From contig NZ_CP099959.1 in assembly GCF_040409815.1 (NCBI RefSeq), positions 1,302,001 through 1,366,000 of the forward strand: a stretch of DNA of 64,000 nt, read 5' to 3'. The stretch is from Polynucleobacter sp. UK-FUSCHL-C3 (GTDB lineage: Bacteria > Pseudomonadota > Gammaproteobacteria > Burkholderiales > Burkholderiaceae). Shown here piece by piece: positions 46,499-54,831 of this stretch. The notes beneath the pieces are model-generated. The model made no database searches and had not been told where the DNA came from. It saw only the letters and a list, made by a program, of their open reading frames with translations. A program made the translations under genes and the position numbers. How positions within the stretch are numbered: position 1 is the stretch's first letter; each line of letters starts with the position of its first letter.

Positions 46499-48192
46499 CT
46501 ACAGGCGTCCTTGAACTTACTTATATCTTTGGCAGCATTAAATGGCGCAGAAACAATGTACTCTTTCACGAAGAGATTGTCGCTTACTTGACCCATGAGC
46601 ATAGCTTTAATCTCAGCATCATTATGTCTTGCGCGCATCTCAAACCGCTCCCCGATGATTTCACAATCAGCACAAAGTTCTAACTTACTTTGGACGGGGG
46701 CTTGAACTGCAAACAATGAATAACGTTCCGCAAGCTTTTTAATCTCCTTGGCCTCGCCCGCTGGATAGCCTTTGATATTAGCCCCAGGAATCAGTAATCG
46801 GTATTCCTCATCCTTGGCGCGGAAATCGCATGGAAACCAAATAGTTTTGCCTTGAAGTTTTTGGATGGTTGCTTTGCTAAAACGTCCCGGAGACCCATCG
46901 AGCGGCATAACGCTGCTGGTCAAAGATAGATAACTCATAAAACAGGCTAGTAATGTGGCTGACTTAGTAAGTGACAAGCGGAATAAACCAAGCCCAATCA
47001 CGCATATGGATCCAAGAAGTAAAAACCAATGCCATACTGGATAGGTCCATAGATCAATATTCCAGCTAAGCCATGTCAAAGCAATAATGAGGATGCCTTG
47101 AATCAATAGCGCAACCCAGAACAGCAGTCGATTGAGTTGATGCCAATGAATTGCTAACAATATAGCGATTGCGGGCATGATCGGTAATAAATATCGACCC
47201 GATCGTTGACTTGGTAAACAAAAGATTAAGAAAAATACAGCAATCCAAATCCAAAGTAATTTTTGCTCAACAGTAGTTTGCCTGTACTGACGAATTGCAA
47301 GGTAAAACAAATTGAGTACCAAGAGCGACAAAAAGCCTGCATTCGCAATGCTGCTGAGAAAAAGCATGCCGATGCTATCACCACCCCACAGCATATCTTT
47401 TAGGTAGTTACTATTGCGGGCCGCAAACTTGCCGGCATTCTCACCCAGAATGAACTCGTTCCAGATTGCCATCGGATCAGGATCCAATACAAACCAGAGG
47501 CAAAAGCATGCGATTGACATCGCGCCCACGAAGATCACCTTGACAGCATCTTTACCCAGCAACTCAAGAATTCGATAAGAGCGCCATTGCCAATACCAAG
47601 CAACCAAGACCAAACAAACTGGCACAATATAGGCAATCGATTTATATAAAAGCGCTAACCCTAAAGAAATACCGGTCAGTAATGGAAAAATCCACTTCGA
47701 CTCAAATGCGCGCTTACCGAATAGGAGCAACCCAAAGAACGGTAGACTTAGCCAAAAAATTTCGGGGGGCTCCGCCAAATACGGTCTGCCATAGCGATAG
47801 GTATTGAAGAAGGCTAACCAGATTAGACCTGCCAGAATACCGAGCGATAAATTTTTTGTTACCTTGCTAGCTGCCAAAGCGAGAAGGAGGGCTGTCAATG
47901 CGGTGTAAAGCAAACTTGGCCAACGTAAATCAATCAGAGACCAACTCTGCCCGCGCTGTGAAGAAAGCATTCCTTGCCAAAATAGTAATGGCGGCTTAGT
48001 GTTCTTAATACCCTCCATCTCCGACTGCAACGGTAGCCAATGTCCAGATGCATTAGTCATGCGAACAATATGGGTATAGGGATACTCATCGCCATTCTTT
48101 GGAGCAAAGCGGCTTTCGATGCCATAAAAGTACGCTCCGATTGCAAACACTAGGCATAAAAAGAGAGATTGATAGGAAATCGGTGTTTGCAT
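46495..48192 (-). CDS. ArnT/PMT-like membrane glycosyltransferase
   Basis: Predicted polyprenyl-phosphate-sugar-dependent transferase of the GT39/GT83 clan. The 565 residues begin with a membrane helix, then GDEYPYTHIVRMTNASGHWLPL with the acidic pair expected for catalysis, and GIKNTKPPLLFWQ with the KPP motif; about ten more hydrophobic segments and a soluble C-terminal domain follow. The acceptor could be lipid A, another glycan or a protein. It is the first gene of the three-gene operon, divergent from the cytochrome gene across 224 bp. Confidence 0.87.
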   Translation of the reverse strand: MQTPISYQSLFLCLVFAIGAYFYGIESRFAPKNGDEYPYTHIVRMTNASGHWLPLQSEMEGIKNTKPPLLFWQGMLSSQRGQSWSLIDLRWPSLLYTALTALLLALAASKVTKNLSLGILAGLIWLAFFNTYRYGRPYLAEPPEIFWLSLPFFGLLLFGKRAFESKWIFPLLTGISLGLALLYKSIAYIVPVCLVLVAWYWQWRSYRILELLGKDAVKVIFVGAMSIACFCLWFVLDPDPMAIWNEFILGENAGKFAARNSNYLKDMLWGGDSIGMLFLSSIANAGFLSLLVLNLFYLAIRQYRQTTVEQKLLWIWIAVFFLIFCLPSQRSGRYLLPIMPAIAILLAIHWHQLNRLLFWVALLIQGILIIALTWLSWNIDLWTYPVWHWFLLLGSICVIGLGLFRLSLTKSATLLACFMSYLSLTSSVMPLDGSPGRFSKATIQKLQGKTIWFPCDFRAKDEEYRLLIPGANIKGYPAGEAKEIKKLAERYSLFAVQAPVQSKLELCADCEIIGERFEMRARHNDAEIKAMLMGQVSDNLFVKEYIVSAPFNAAKDISKFKDACR

Positions 48193-48416
48193 ACCCTCTA
48201 GTTTATTAGCCTAGGGTTAATCCCCAATCAATTCAGATAAATATATTTTAAAACCTAGGGAAAACCTTAATCTGTATATGCGCCTTGAGTTATATGATTA
48301 TGGAATTAATGTATAGAAAATAATAGAAATTTGCTCAAGAAGTTGTGAGCCATCCTTTAAGATAGTTTCTTGATTTAGTTGTGTTGTTCGAAATAAAACC
48401 AATGGAGATATTTACT
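48193..48416. promoter_or_regulatory. divergent intergenic region upstream of cytochrome c and glycosyltransferase
   Basis: A 224-bp AT-rich gap between divergent genes. It should contain both promoters. I see no strong inverted repeat and no confident -35/-10 pair. GGAG about 9 bp before ATG 48417 decides the cytochrome start. Confidence 0.4.
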
Positions 48417-48755
48417 ATGTTCTTTCAATCAGCGCGCACCTTAAGTAAATTAGGGTTAGGTATTAGTGCCGCAGGCTTACTTGCAGTGAGTACTCCTGCT
48501 ATGAGCCAGTCAACAGCAAGCAATATCAATCAAATGGGTCTAGCCGCAACCTGTGCAAACTGCCATGGAACAAACGGGGTGGGCGTTCCGAATGCTGGCA
48601 TGCCCCAAATTAATCACCTCAGCAGTGAAGCAATGCTGACCCAATTAAAAGCCTTTAAGAGCGGCGCTCGTACTGGCACCATCATGCATCAATTAGCAAA
48701 AGGTTATACAGACGAGCAACTCCAAACCATCTCCAATATCCTTGGTAAAAAATAA
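48417..48755 (+). CDS. monoheme cytochrome c (likely electron acceptor of the sulfide dehydrogenase)
   Basis: Small periplasmic class I cytochrome. From ATG 48417 (GGAG upstream) it has 112 residues: signal peptide to about residue 30 (AAGLLAVSTPAMSQ), one heme motif Cys46-Ala-Asn-Cys49-His50, and a Met-rich C-terminal half (SGARTGTIMHQL) supplying the sixth ligand. The in-frame extension to 48381 is not used. It directly precedes the FccB-like flavoprotein, so it is probably the cytochrome subunit or partner, although purple sulfur bacterial FccA has two hemes. Confidence 0.9.
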   Translation: MFFQSARTLSKLGLGISAAGLLAVSTPAMSQSTASNINQMGLAATCANCHGTNGVGVPNAGMPQINHLSSEAMLTQLKAFKSGARTGTIMHQLAKGYTDEQLQTISNILGKK

Positions 48756-48768
48756 TAGGAAAACCATC

Positions 48769-50043
48769 ATGAATCGTCGTCACTTTTTAGGTGTTAGCTC
48801 CGGTGCCTCTTTAGGTCTTTTAGCAGGATGTGCTGCAAATCCAATCAATATCAGTAAAGCCAATGTGGTGGTAGTGGGTGGTGGATATGGTGGCGCAACA
48901 GCTGCTAAATATGTGCGGATGTTCTCTAATAACAGCGCTCAGGTTACTCTGATTGAGCCCAATGCCGAGTTCATCTCTTGCCCAATGTCTAACTTAGTTG
49001 TTGGCGGACACACATCCATCTCGAATATCTCCACCCCGTACGACAATCTCACAAAGCGTCATGGTATTAAGGTTGTAAAGGACATGGTCACATCGATTGA
49101 TGCGAAACAGAAAACGGTTCGCCTTGCTTCTGGTGCTTCCATTAAATACGACAAGCTAGTACTCTCCCCCGGTATTGACATGATGATGGACCGAGTTGAA
49201 GGTCTACAAAAGGCAAACCAGGAAGGTGTAACCGTGCAGGCATGGAAAGCAGGTCCAGAGACCGTCTTGCTACGTAAACAGCTCGAAAGTATGAAAGACG
49301 GTGGTGTATATGCAATCAGTGTTCCCACTGCCCCCTATCGCTGCCCACCCGGGCCTTATGAGCGCGCCTGCCAAGTTGCTAGTTACTTCAAGCAGTTCAA
49401 GCCTAAATCCAAAGTTCTGATTTTGGATGCTAATGATGACGTTACCTCCAAAGGCGGCTTGTTCAAAAAAGCCTGGGCATCAATGTACCCCGGCATGATT
49501 GAGTATCGCCCTAAACATAATGTTGTAGCGATTGACTCCAAGAAAAAAGTGATTAAATTTGACGTACAAGATGATGTCAAGGCAGATGTCTTGAATATCC
49601 TACCCATGATGCGAGCTGGCAATATTGCAGTGCAAAGTGGATTAGCCAACTCCAATGCACGTTGGGTGAATGTCAATTACATTAATTTTGAGTCCACTGC
49701 GGCAAAGGATATCCATGTCTTGGGTGACTCCATTCAAATTGCCCCACTGATGCCAAAGTCTGGTCATATGGCGAACTCCCACGCCAAGGTGGCAGCAGCT
49801 GCGATCGTTGCCGAACTCGGTGGTCTTGAAGTTAATCAAACCCCCGTCTTAACCAATACCTGCTATAGCTTTGTTAGTGCTGATGAGGTTGTGCACGTTG
49901 CAAGTGTTCATCAATACGACGCCAAAGACAAAACCTTTAAAACAGTTCCGGGATCAGGCGGCCTCTCTGCGGAAGCGAGTAAGCTTGAAGGTGTCTATGC
50001 TTGGGGTTGGGCCCGCAATATCTGGGCTGACAGCTTAGGCTAA
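48769..50043 (+). CDS. fccB: FccB-type sulfide dehydrogenase flavoprotein
   Basis: FAD protein that oxidises sulfide and passes electrons to cytochrome c in the periplasm. From ATG 48769 (AGGA upstream) it has 424 residues. A Tat motif (NRRHFLGVSSGASLGLLAGC) indicates folded export; the FAD fold follows as NVVVVGGGYGGATAAKYVR. The redox cysteines are in EFISCPMSNLVVGG and PYRCPPGPYERACQ, and HVLGDSIQIAPLMPKSGHMANSHAK binds FAD near the C-terminus. This matches flavocytochrome c sulfide dehydrogenase or SoxF rather than membrane SQR. A terminator follows. Confidence 0.92.
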   Translation: MNRRHFLGVSSGASLGLLAGCAANPINISKANVVVVGGGYGGATAAKYVRMFSNNSAQVTLIEPNAEFISCPMSNLVVGGHTSISNISTPYDNLTKRHGIKVVKDMVTSIDAKQKTVRLASGASIKYDKLVLSPGIDMMMDRVEGLQKANQEGVTVQAWKAGPETVLLRKQLESMKDGGVYAISVPTAPYRCPPGPYERACQVASYFKQFKPKSKVLILDANDDVTSKGGLFKKAWASMYPGMIEYRPKHNVVAIDSKKKVIKFDVQDDVKADVLNILPMMRAGNIAVQSGLANSNARWVNVNYINFESTAAKDIHVLGDSIQIAPLMPKSGHMANSHAKVAAAAIVAELGGLEVNQTPVLTNTCYSFVSADEVVHVASVHQYDAKDKTFKTVPGSGGLSAEASKLEGVYAWGWARNIWADSLG

Positions 50044-50061
50044 GTAATTTTTAGTAGCCAT

Positions 50062-50089
50062 AAAAGCCAAGCAATGCTTGGCTTTTTTT
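50062..50089 (+). terminator. Rho-independent terminator after fccB
   Basis: An 11-bp stem AAAAGCCAAGC/GCTTGGCTTTT with loop AAT continues into seven T residues (50083-50089), 18 bp after the fccB stop. It may also act weakly on the converging photosynthesis operon, whose side has only four A residues. Confidence 0.92.
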
Positions 50090-50113
50090 ATTTCTACTTT
50101 CGTAGCGACCTTC

Positions 50114-50608
50114 TTATTGAGGAAAAGGCCCATTAAGCTTTACAGTGGTCCAGTTCAAGACCATCGCAATCGATACCCAAACCAAATAGGGAGCCATCAA
50201 CCAACTGGATATCGGCGAATATGAACGTGTCGCTAATAAGATGGCCAATACAGATAGCCAAAGTCCAATTGCTTCAATCAAGGCCCAGTCAGGGCGGTGC
50301 ATCCGAAAATACAGAATGCTCCAAATAAAATTAAATAAGCCATTCACAATAAAGAGAATGACCAACATCCGAATCGTTTGTTGATTAGGCGCTCGATGAT
50401 ACGCCATCACAAACGCAATTCCAGCACAAATAAAGATAGTCGACCACATCGGCCCAAAGACCCAATCAGGCGGTTTCCAGGACGGTTGCTGCAGATTTTT
50501 GTACCATTCACCCAACTCAGTGGCCCACGCCCCTGCAAGAGCTAAAACAATCCCCCAGATGAGAGCAAAAACGATGGGTTTATAGTGCGCCAACCACTCA
50601 AAACTCAT
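50114..50608 (-). CDS. tspO: TspO/MBR family tryptophan-rich sensory protein
   Basis: Five-helix membrane protein that binds porphyrins. The 164 residues are Trp-rich, with the family segments WATELGEWYKNLQQPSWKPPDWVFGPMW-like (residues about 28-55), FNFIWSILYFRMHRPDWALIEA and WLMAPYLVWVSIAMVLNW. In Rhodobacter sphaeroides TspO represses photosynthesis genes in response to oxygen, probably through tetrapyrrole handling. Here it is the last gene of the photosynthesis operon and its ATG overlaps the bchP stop by 4 bp, so it is made together with the pigment enzymes. Confidence 0.93.
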   Translation of the reverse strand: MSFEWLAHYKPIVFALIWGIVLALAGAWATELGEWYKNLQQPSWKPPDWVFGPMWSTIFICAGIAFVMAYHRAPNQQTIRMLVILFIVNGLFNFIWSILYFRMHRPDWALIEAIGLWLSVLAILLATRSYSPISSWLMAPYLVWVSIAMVLNWTTVKLNGPFPQ

Positions 50609-51810
50609 ACCTTTGCCATACCCAATAGATGGGCCATATCTTTAAAAAAGATCTTGATGTGTGCCATGGGGTCTTTGCGAACCAGTTTCTTGTGCATGTA
50701 TGACTCAAAAGTTAATCGCTGAACATCTTTGTCTTCACACATTTTGACAAAACGCTCACGGCGCTTATCGTTACCATACCAAAAGCGTTGCATGATGCCC
50801 AAGACCAAGAACACTGTACCGTGCTCCTTCATGAAGCGTTTGCGTGCTTTTGCTAAAGCCTTAACATTACCTGTTTCCAATAACTCATGGATAGATTCTG
50901 CGGCCAAGCGACCGCCAACCATAGCGTAATAAATACCCTCGCCTGAGGCTGGTGCAACAACCCCTGCAGCATCACCAGCCAAAATGACATCCCGATCGTT
51001 ATCCCATTTCTTCAGGGGCTTCATGGGCAATGGGGCACCTTCGTGACGTAATAATTCGACCTTCTCTAAACCTGTTATCTTTTTTAGGTCAGCGACTGCT
51101 TTTCTTAATGAAAAACCTTTATCGGCACTACCAGTACCGATACTCATCGTATTGCCATGGGGAAAAATCCAACCATAGAAATCAGGGGATAAAGTACCTT
51201 GATAAAAGACATCGCAGCGAGAGCCGTCATAACCCTGAGGAGGCGCATCGGGCACACGCACAATTTCATGATAGGCAAAGACATAATCAACATCTTTTGC
51301 ACCTGGTATGGCGCTGCGGCCAACTCCAGACTTTGCACCATCTGCCCCAATAATCGCTTTTGCCCTAACCGCTCCCCTTTGATCTTCTTCTAAGCGATTG
51401 GAAGAATGAATACGGTAATGCAGAATTGCTGTCCCATCCGTGTCGCGAGTAATCGTCTCAAAGATACCAGTGCGCCGTGTAGCACCATCATTGGCCGCAC
51501 GAACGCGTAACCACTCATCAAACTTATCGCGATCGACCATTCCCACAAATCCACCATCAATCGGAATATCTACCTGGTTGTTCTTCGGCGAGATCATGCG
51601 TGCAGAACGTGCTTTTGCTACTAAGAGCTCATCCGGAATCTCAAAATCCTTGATTAAACGCGGGGGAATCGCTCCACCGCATGGCTTAATTCGGCCAGCA
51701 CGATCAAGGAGCAGGACTTTATGTCCCATTTTGGCTAAATCGCCAGCTGCAGTTGCGCCTGCAGGTCCACCGCCCACAACAACGGCGTCAAAGGTTTCAA
51801 GGGAACTCAT
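50605..51810 (-). CDS. bchP: geranylgeranyl reductase (bacteriochlorophyll)
   Basis: Reduces the geranylgeranyl tail of bacteriochlorophyll a to phytyl. The 401 residues start with the FAD motif DAVVVGGGPAGATAAGDLAKMGHKVLLLDR, then KPCGGAIPPRLIKDF, VDRDKFDEWLR and the second FAD motif VILAGDAAGVVAPASGEGIYYAMVGG. Order bchG-pucC-bchP is the usual proteobacterial one. It overlaps both the pucC-family gene and tspO by 4 bp. Confidence 0.96.
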   Translation of the reverse strand: MSSLETFDAVVVGGGPAGATAAGDLAKMGHKVLLLDRAGRIKPCGGAIPPRLIKDFEIPDELLVAKARSARMISPKNNQVDIPIDGGFVGMVDRDKFDEWLRVRAANDGATRRTGIFETITRDTDGTAILHYRIHSSNRLEEDQRGAVRAKAIIGADGAKSGVGRSAIPGAKDVDYVFAYHEIVRVPDAPPQGYDGSRCDVFYQGTLSPDFYGWIFPHGNTMSIGTGSADKGFSLRKAVADLKKITGLEKVELLRHEGAPLPMKPLKKWDNDRDVILAGDAAGVVAPASGEGIYYAMVGGRLAAESIHELLETGNVKALAKARKRFMKEHGTVFLVLGIMQRFWYGNDKRRERFVKMCEDKDVQRLTFESYMHKKLVRKDPMAHIKIFFKDMAHLLGMAKV

Positions 51811-53180
51811 GATGATCCTCCATGGGAAATTAAACGACCGGATATTGATGTATTTTGTTTCTCTATTTGCACTACTCGCTCAACAGGCCGAATGTAAAAC
51901 GAAAGAATTGCAGCAGCCATAAATAAAATAGCTTCAATTAAGAAGACACTGGCGTATGCGGCCACTGGATCTCCCAATAGGTAGCGGGCGAGATCGCTTG
52001 CGCCAGTCCCTAAGATCCCGCCTAAGCCAAAGGCAATCGCCTGAGCGGCACCCCAGACGCCCATCCGCACGCCCTCACGTTTCTCCTTGCCCACCCCAGC
52101 AAATTGCATCATCGAACCAATTGCGGCAATAGAGAATGCGCCATTAGATACACCCAAGATAAATACCGTACCCAGAAATGGCCAACTTGGGCCTACTATT
52201 CCTGACATCACCAAACTCAGCATCGCCAAGGCTGATGCAATACAGCCCCCAACGGTCCACATCCGCAAAGAAGAGAGGCTGGGACTTTTACTTTTATTCG
52301 TCACAAAACCACATAACAACATACCGCAGAGTACGCCTGCATGCTGTAATCCAGATAGGCTGGTGGTCTCTCCTGGTGTCAAGCCAAAAGCAGAACCTGC
52401 AAACGGTTCCAGAATTAAATCTTGCGAGCTATACGCCAGCATCGAGATGAATACAAAGATGGTGAATCGACGAACCCGTGACTCCTGCCATACATCAGCA
52501 AGAGCTTCTTTAAATCGTAATTTTGCTTGATTATTATTGGGTGTTATTTCTTTGCTAACTTTCGGCTCAAGTCCATATAGAGCAGTAAAGCTAAGCACGA
52601 CAGCAATACATGAAACGCTTAAGGAAACCAGTACCAATCGTTCAAATGAAAATGGGTCTAGTAGTCGGCCGCTTATACCAGCGGTCATGGCAAAACCAAA
52701 AATCATCATGAGCCAAACGCAACTCGCAGCAGCAGCTTTTCGTTTCTCATCCACTCGTTTCGCTAACAACACCAACAAAGCCGTACCGCTAGCGCTTACA
52801 CCAAGTCCGATCATCATGAATGCCACAATCGCTAGAGCAATGCCCCAGGGTAGGCTTTCACTCATGAGCCCCACGGCTATGGCAGCCAATACGCCACCGC
52901 TGGCCAATACCAACATACCCCCCTGAATCCAAGGAGTAGATCGGCCGCTTTGATCAGACCCAAAGCCCATCCGTGGTCGAATAAATTGCACTAAATAATG
53001 CATCGCAACCAAGAGGCCTGGGAGCAAAGCGGGAAGAGCTAACTCAATCACCATCACTCGATTTAAAACCGATGTGGTCAATACCACGACGGCTCCCAAC
53101 GAAGCCTGTATAAGACCCAAGCGAGCAATAGCAATCCATGTAAGCTTGTCATGGTGGAGTGCGGCGCTATTCATGTTCAT
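51807..53180 (-). CDS. PucC-family (BCH) MFS protein of the bchG-bchP block
   Basis: Twelve-helix major facilitator of the BCH family, which includes PucC, LhaA and the Orf428/Bch2 protein encoded between bchG and bchP. The 457 residues have RLGLIQASLGAVVVLTTSVLNRVMVIELALPALLPG and RPRMGFGSDQSGRSTPWIQGG, the typical conserved loop. Homologues help assemble antenna complexes or deliver pigment; this one's exact partner is unknown. It starts 2 bp after bchG. Confidence 0.92.
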   Translation of the reverse strand: MNMNSAALHHDKLTWIAIARLGLIQASLGAVVVLTTSVLNRVMVIELALPALLPGLLVAMHYLVQFIRPRMGFGSDQSGRSTPWIQGGMLVLASGGVLAAIAVGLMSESLPWGIALAIVAFMMIGLGVSASGTALLVLLAKRVDEKRKAAAASCVWLMMIFGFAMTAGISGRLLDPFSFERLVLVSLSVSCIAVVLSFTALYGLEPKVSKEITPNNNQAKLRFKEALADVWQESRVRRFTIFVFISMLAYSSQDLILEPFAGSAFGLTPGETTSLSGLQHAGVLCGMLLCGFVTNKSKSPSLSSLRMWTVGGCIASALAMLSLVMSGIVGPSWPFLGTVFILGVSNGAFSIAAIGSMMQFAGVGKEKREGVRMGVWGAAQAIAFGLGGILGTGASDLARYLLGDPVAAYASVFLIEAILFMAAAILSFYIRPVERVVQIEKQNTSISGRLISHGGSS

Positions 53181-53182
53181 CC

Positions 53183-54082
53183 TTAACTCACTGCAAACGC
53201 GCTAACCATCATTCCACTAACAAAGAGAGGGACGCCAAAACCACTTAAAAACAAAGCGCGCTTAATTGGATCCCCTAAGAAATACCGCATCATGATCATC
53301 TGGCCAATAATTAAACCAATTACTGCTAATGCATGAAAAGGCATAGCGAGCCAAAACAAATATCCAACAACAATGCACTGTGGCACGATCATCATGATGC
53401 AAGCATTCCATGCAGCACCCTGCACTCCTAACTGAACTGGCAAAGAACGCACTCCCATTTGCCGGTCACCTTCAATTGCTTTGAAATCATTCAATGTCAT
53501 AATGCCGTGAGCACCAATGCTGTAGAGCAATGCAAACAAAATGGAGTGAGATGATGGAAAGGTATCGCCAAGCATCACAGCCGAGCCAGTAAACCAAGCT
53601 AAACCTTCATACGATAATCCGCAAGCAGCATTACCCCACCAGCCGTTTTGCTTTAGTCTTAATGGCGGAGCACTATATGCCCATGCTAAGGCTAAGCCAA
53701 TTAGGGTTGCGACAAAAGCCCATGGACTAATGAACCATCCCAACAAAAGCGATAAGCCAGTCCAAATACAGGCTACATATAAGCCCGAACGCCCGGGCAT
53801 CCTACCAGAGGGGATTGGGCGCTGTGGTTCATTAATAGCATCAACGTGGCGATCAAACCAATCGTTAATGGCCTGACTAGTGGCACAAACCATCGGGCCT
53901 GCCAAGATTACACCGGCTAATAGAAGATGCCATTGATTGAATAAAGATTGCCCCGAAGCAATTACGCCACAGGAAAAAGCCCACATGGGCGGAAACCATG
54001 TGATTGGCTTTAACAACTCCAAAATGGCAGATGGAGTTGGCCACGAGCGCTCGCTCGTCTGGTTTAAGACCGAAGTCCCCAT
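53183..54082 (-). CDS. bchG: bacteriochlorophyll synthase (geranylgeranyl transferase)
   Basis: Membrane UbiA-family prenyltransferase attaching geranylgeranyl to bacteriochlorophyllide a. From ATG 54082 it has 299 residues with the prenyl-diphosphate motifs CATSQAINDWFDRHVDAINEPQRPIPSG and ALLYSIGAHGIMTLNDFKAIEGDRQMGVRSLP, both carrying the Asp-rich metal sites. GTG 54088 is an alternative start. The 5' end overlaps puhE by about 19 bp. Confidence 0.96.
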   Translation of the reverse strand: MGTSVLNQTSERSWPTPSAILELLKPITWFPPMWAFSCGVIASGQSLFNQWHLLLAGVILAGPMVCATSQAINDWFDRHVDAINEPQRPIPSGRMPGRSGLYVACIWTGLSLLLGWFISPWAFVATLIGLALAWAYSAPPLRLKQNGWWGNAACGLSYEGLAWFTGSAVMLGDTFPSSHSILFALLYSIGAHGIMTLNDFKAIEGDRQMGVRSLPVQLGVQGAAWNACIMMIVPQCIVVGYLFWLAMPFHALAVIGLIIGQMIMMRYFLGDPIKRALFLSGFGVPLFVSGMMVSAFAVS

Positions 54083-54825
54083 TTCCACAATCCCTCAGTT
54101 GATAACGGCAATACCATTAAGATGTGTTCCAAAATCGCCAGCGATAACAAAGTAGCCAAAATGGTGGATGATGCGATTTGATATGGCGTTACCCCAGTAG
54201 CAAATGCTGTCTGCCACAGTGGTATTGCAAATAAACACGCCATCAAAATAGAAACTGGCAACAAGGGGTTCATCGCCCGCTTCGTGAAATAGCTATGGAT
54301 GTATTTCAGGTGTACTGGTAAAAACTTCTCATTCAAATTGAGAACCCCCAAGAACACATTCAGCTTGGCACTTTGACGCATGGCCCACAAAATGATGAAA
54401 GTCCACAATCCAATTAAATTACTTCCGCCCCATGTCACCAGGGCAACAGCAGCGCCCAAAACAAGTAAGGCTAACTCATGATGGGCAATGGTCTGAAACG
54501 CATAAAAAGCCTTCCTAAATCCACGGCATTCAGGAGGGCAAGCAGTCCGTCTTGATCCTGTTACGTAACCCAGTAAAAAACCAATTTCTTGCCAGGCCCA
54601 TACAAGAAGTGCGCATGTAAAGCCGCAATACGCTCCAGCGACTGTATTTAAATTAGCGCTAGTCTTTAAGCCAACCAAAGCAAATAGCAATACAACACCA
54701 CTCATCCAAAAGGTGGTTTGATGGGTTGAACGTGGTCGTTGATTAAGAAGCAAAATGATGCCCGTCCCAAACCACCATGCAAAGACGGTGTAGAGCAATG
54801 GAAAGGCAAAAGTGCTCATGCTCAT
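54064..54825 (-). CDS. puhE: photosynthetic complex assembly protein PuhE
   Basis: Multi-pass membrane protein (DUF3623 type) needed for normal reaction-centre or photosynthesis function in Rhodobacter. The 253 residues show YTVFAWWFGTGIILLLNQRPRSTHQTTFW-like N-terminus, WAWQEIGFLLGYVTGSRRTACP, FQTIAHHELALL and RQSAKLNVFLGVLNLNEKFLPVHLKYIHSYF, which are family hallmarks. It sits 6 bp after acsF. In many alphaproteobacteria hemA follows; here bchG follows. Confidence 0.92.
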   Translation of the reverse strand: MSMSTFAFPLLYTVFAWWFGTGIILLLNQRPRSTHQTTFWMSGVVLLFALVGLKTSANLNTVAGAYCGFTCALLVWAWQEIGFLLGYVTGSRRTACPPECRGFRKAFYAFQTIAHHELALLVLGAAVALVTWGGSNLIGLWTFIILWAMRQSAKLNVFLGVLNLNEKFLPVHLKYIHSYFTKRAMNPLLPVSILMACLFAIPLWQTAFATGVTPYQIASSTILATLLSLAILEHILMVLPLSTEGLWKWGLRS

Positions 54826-54831
54826 TGTTGA

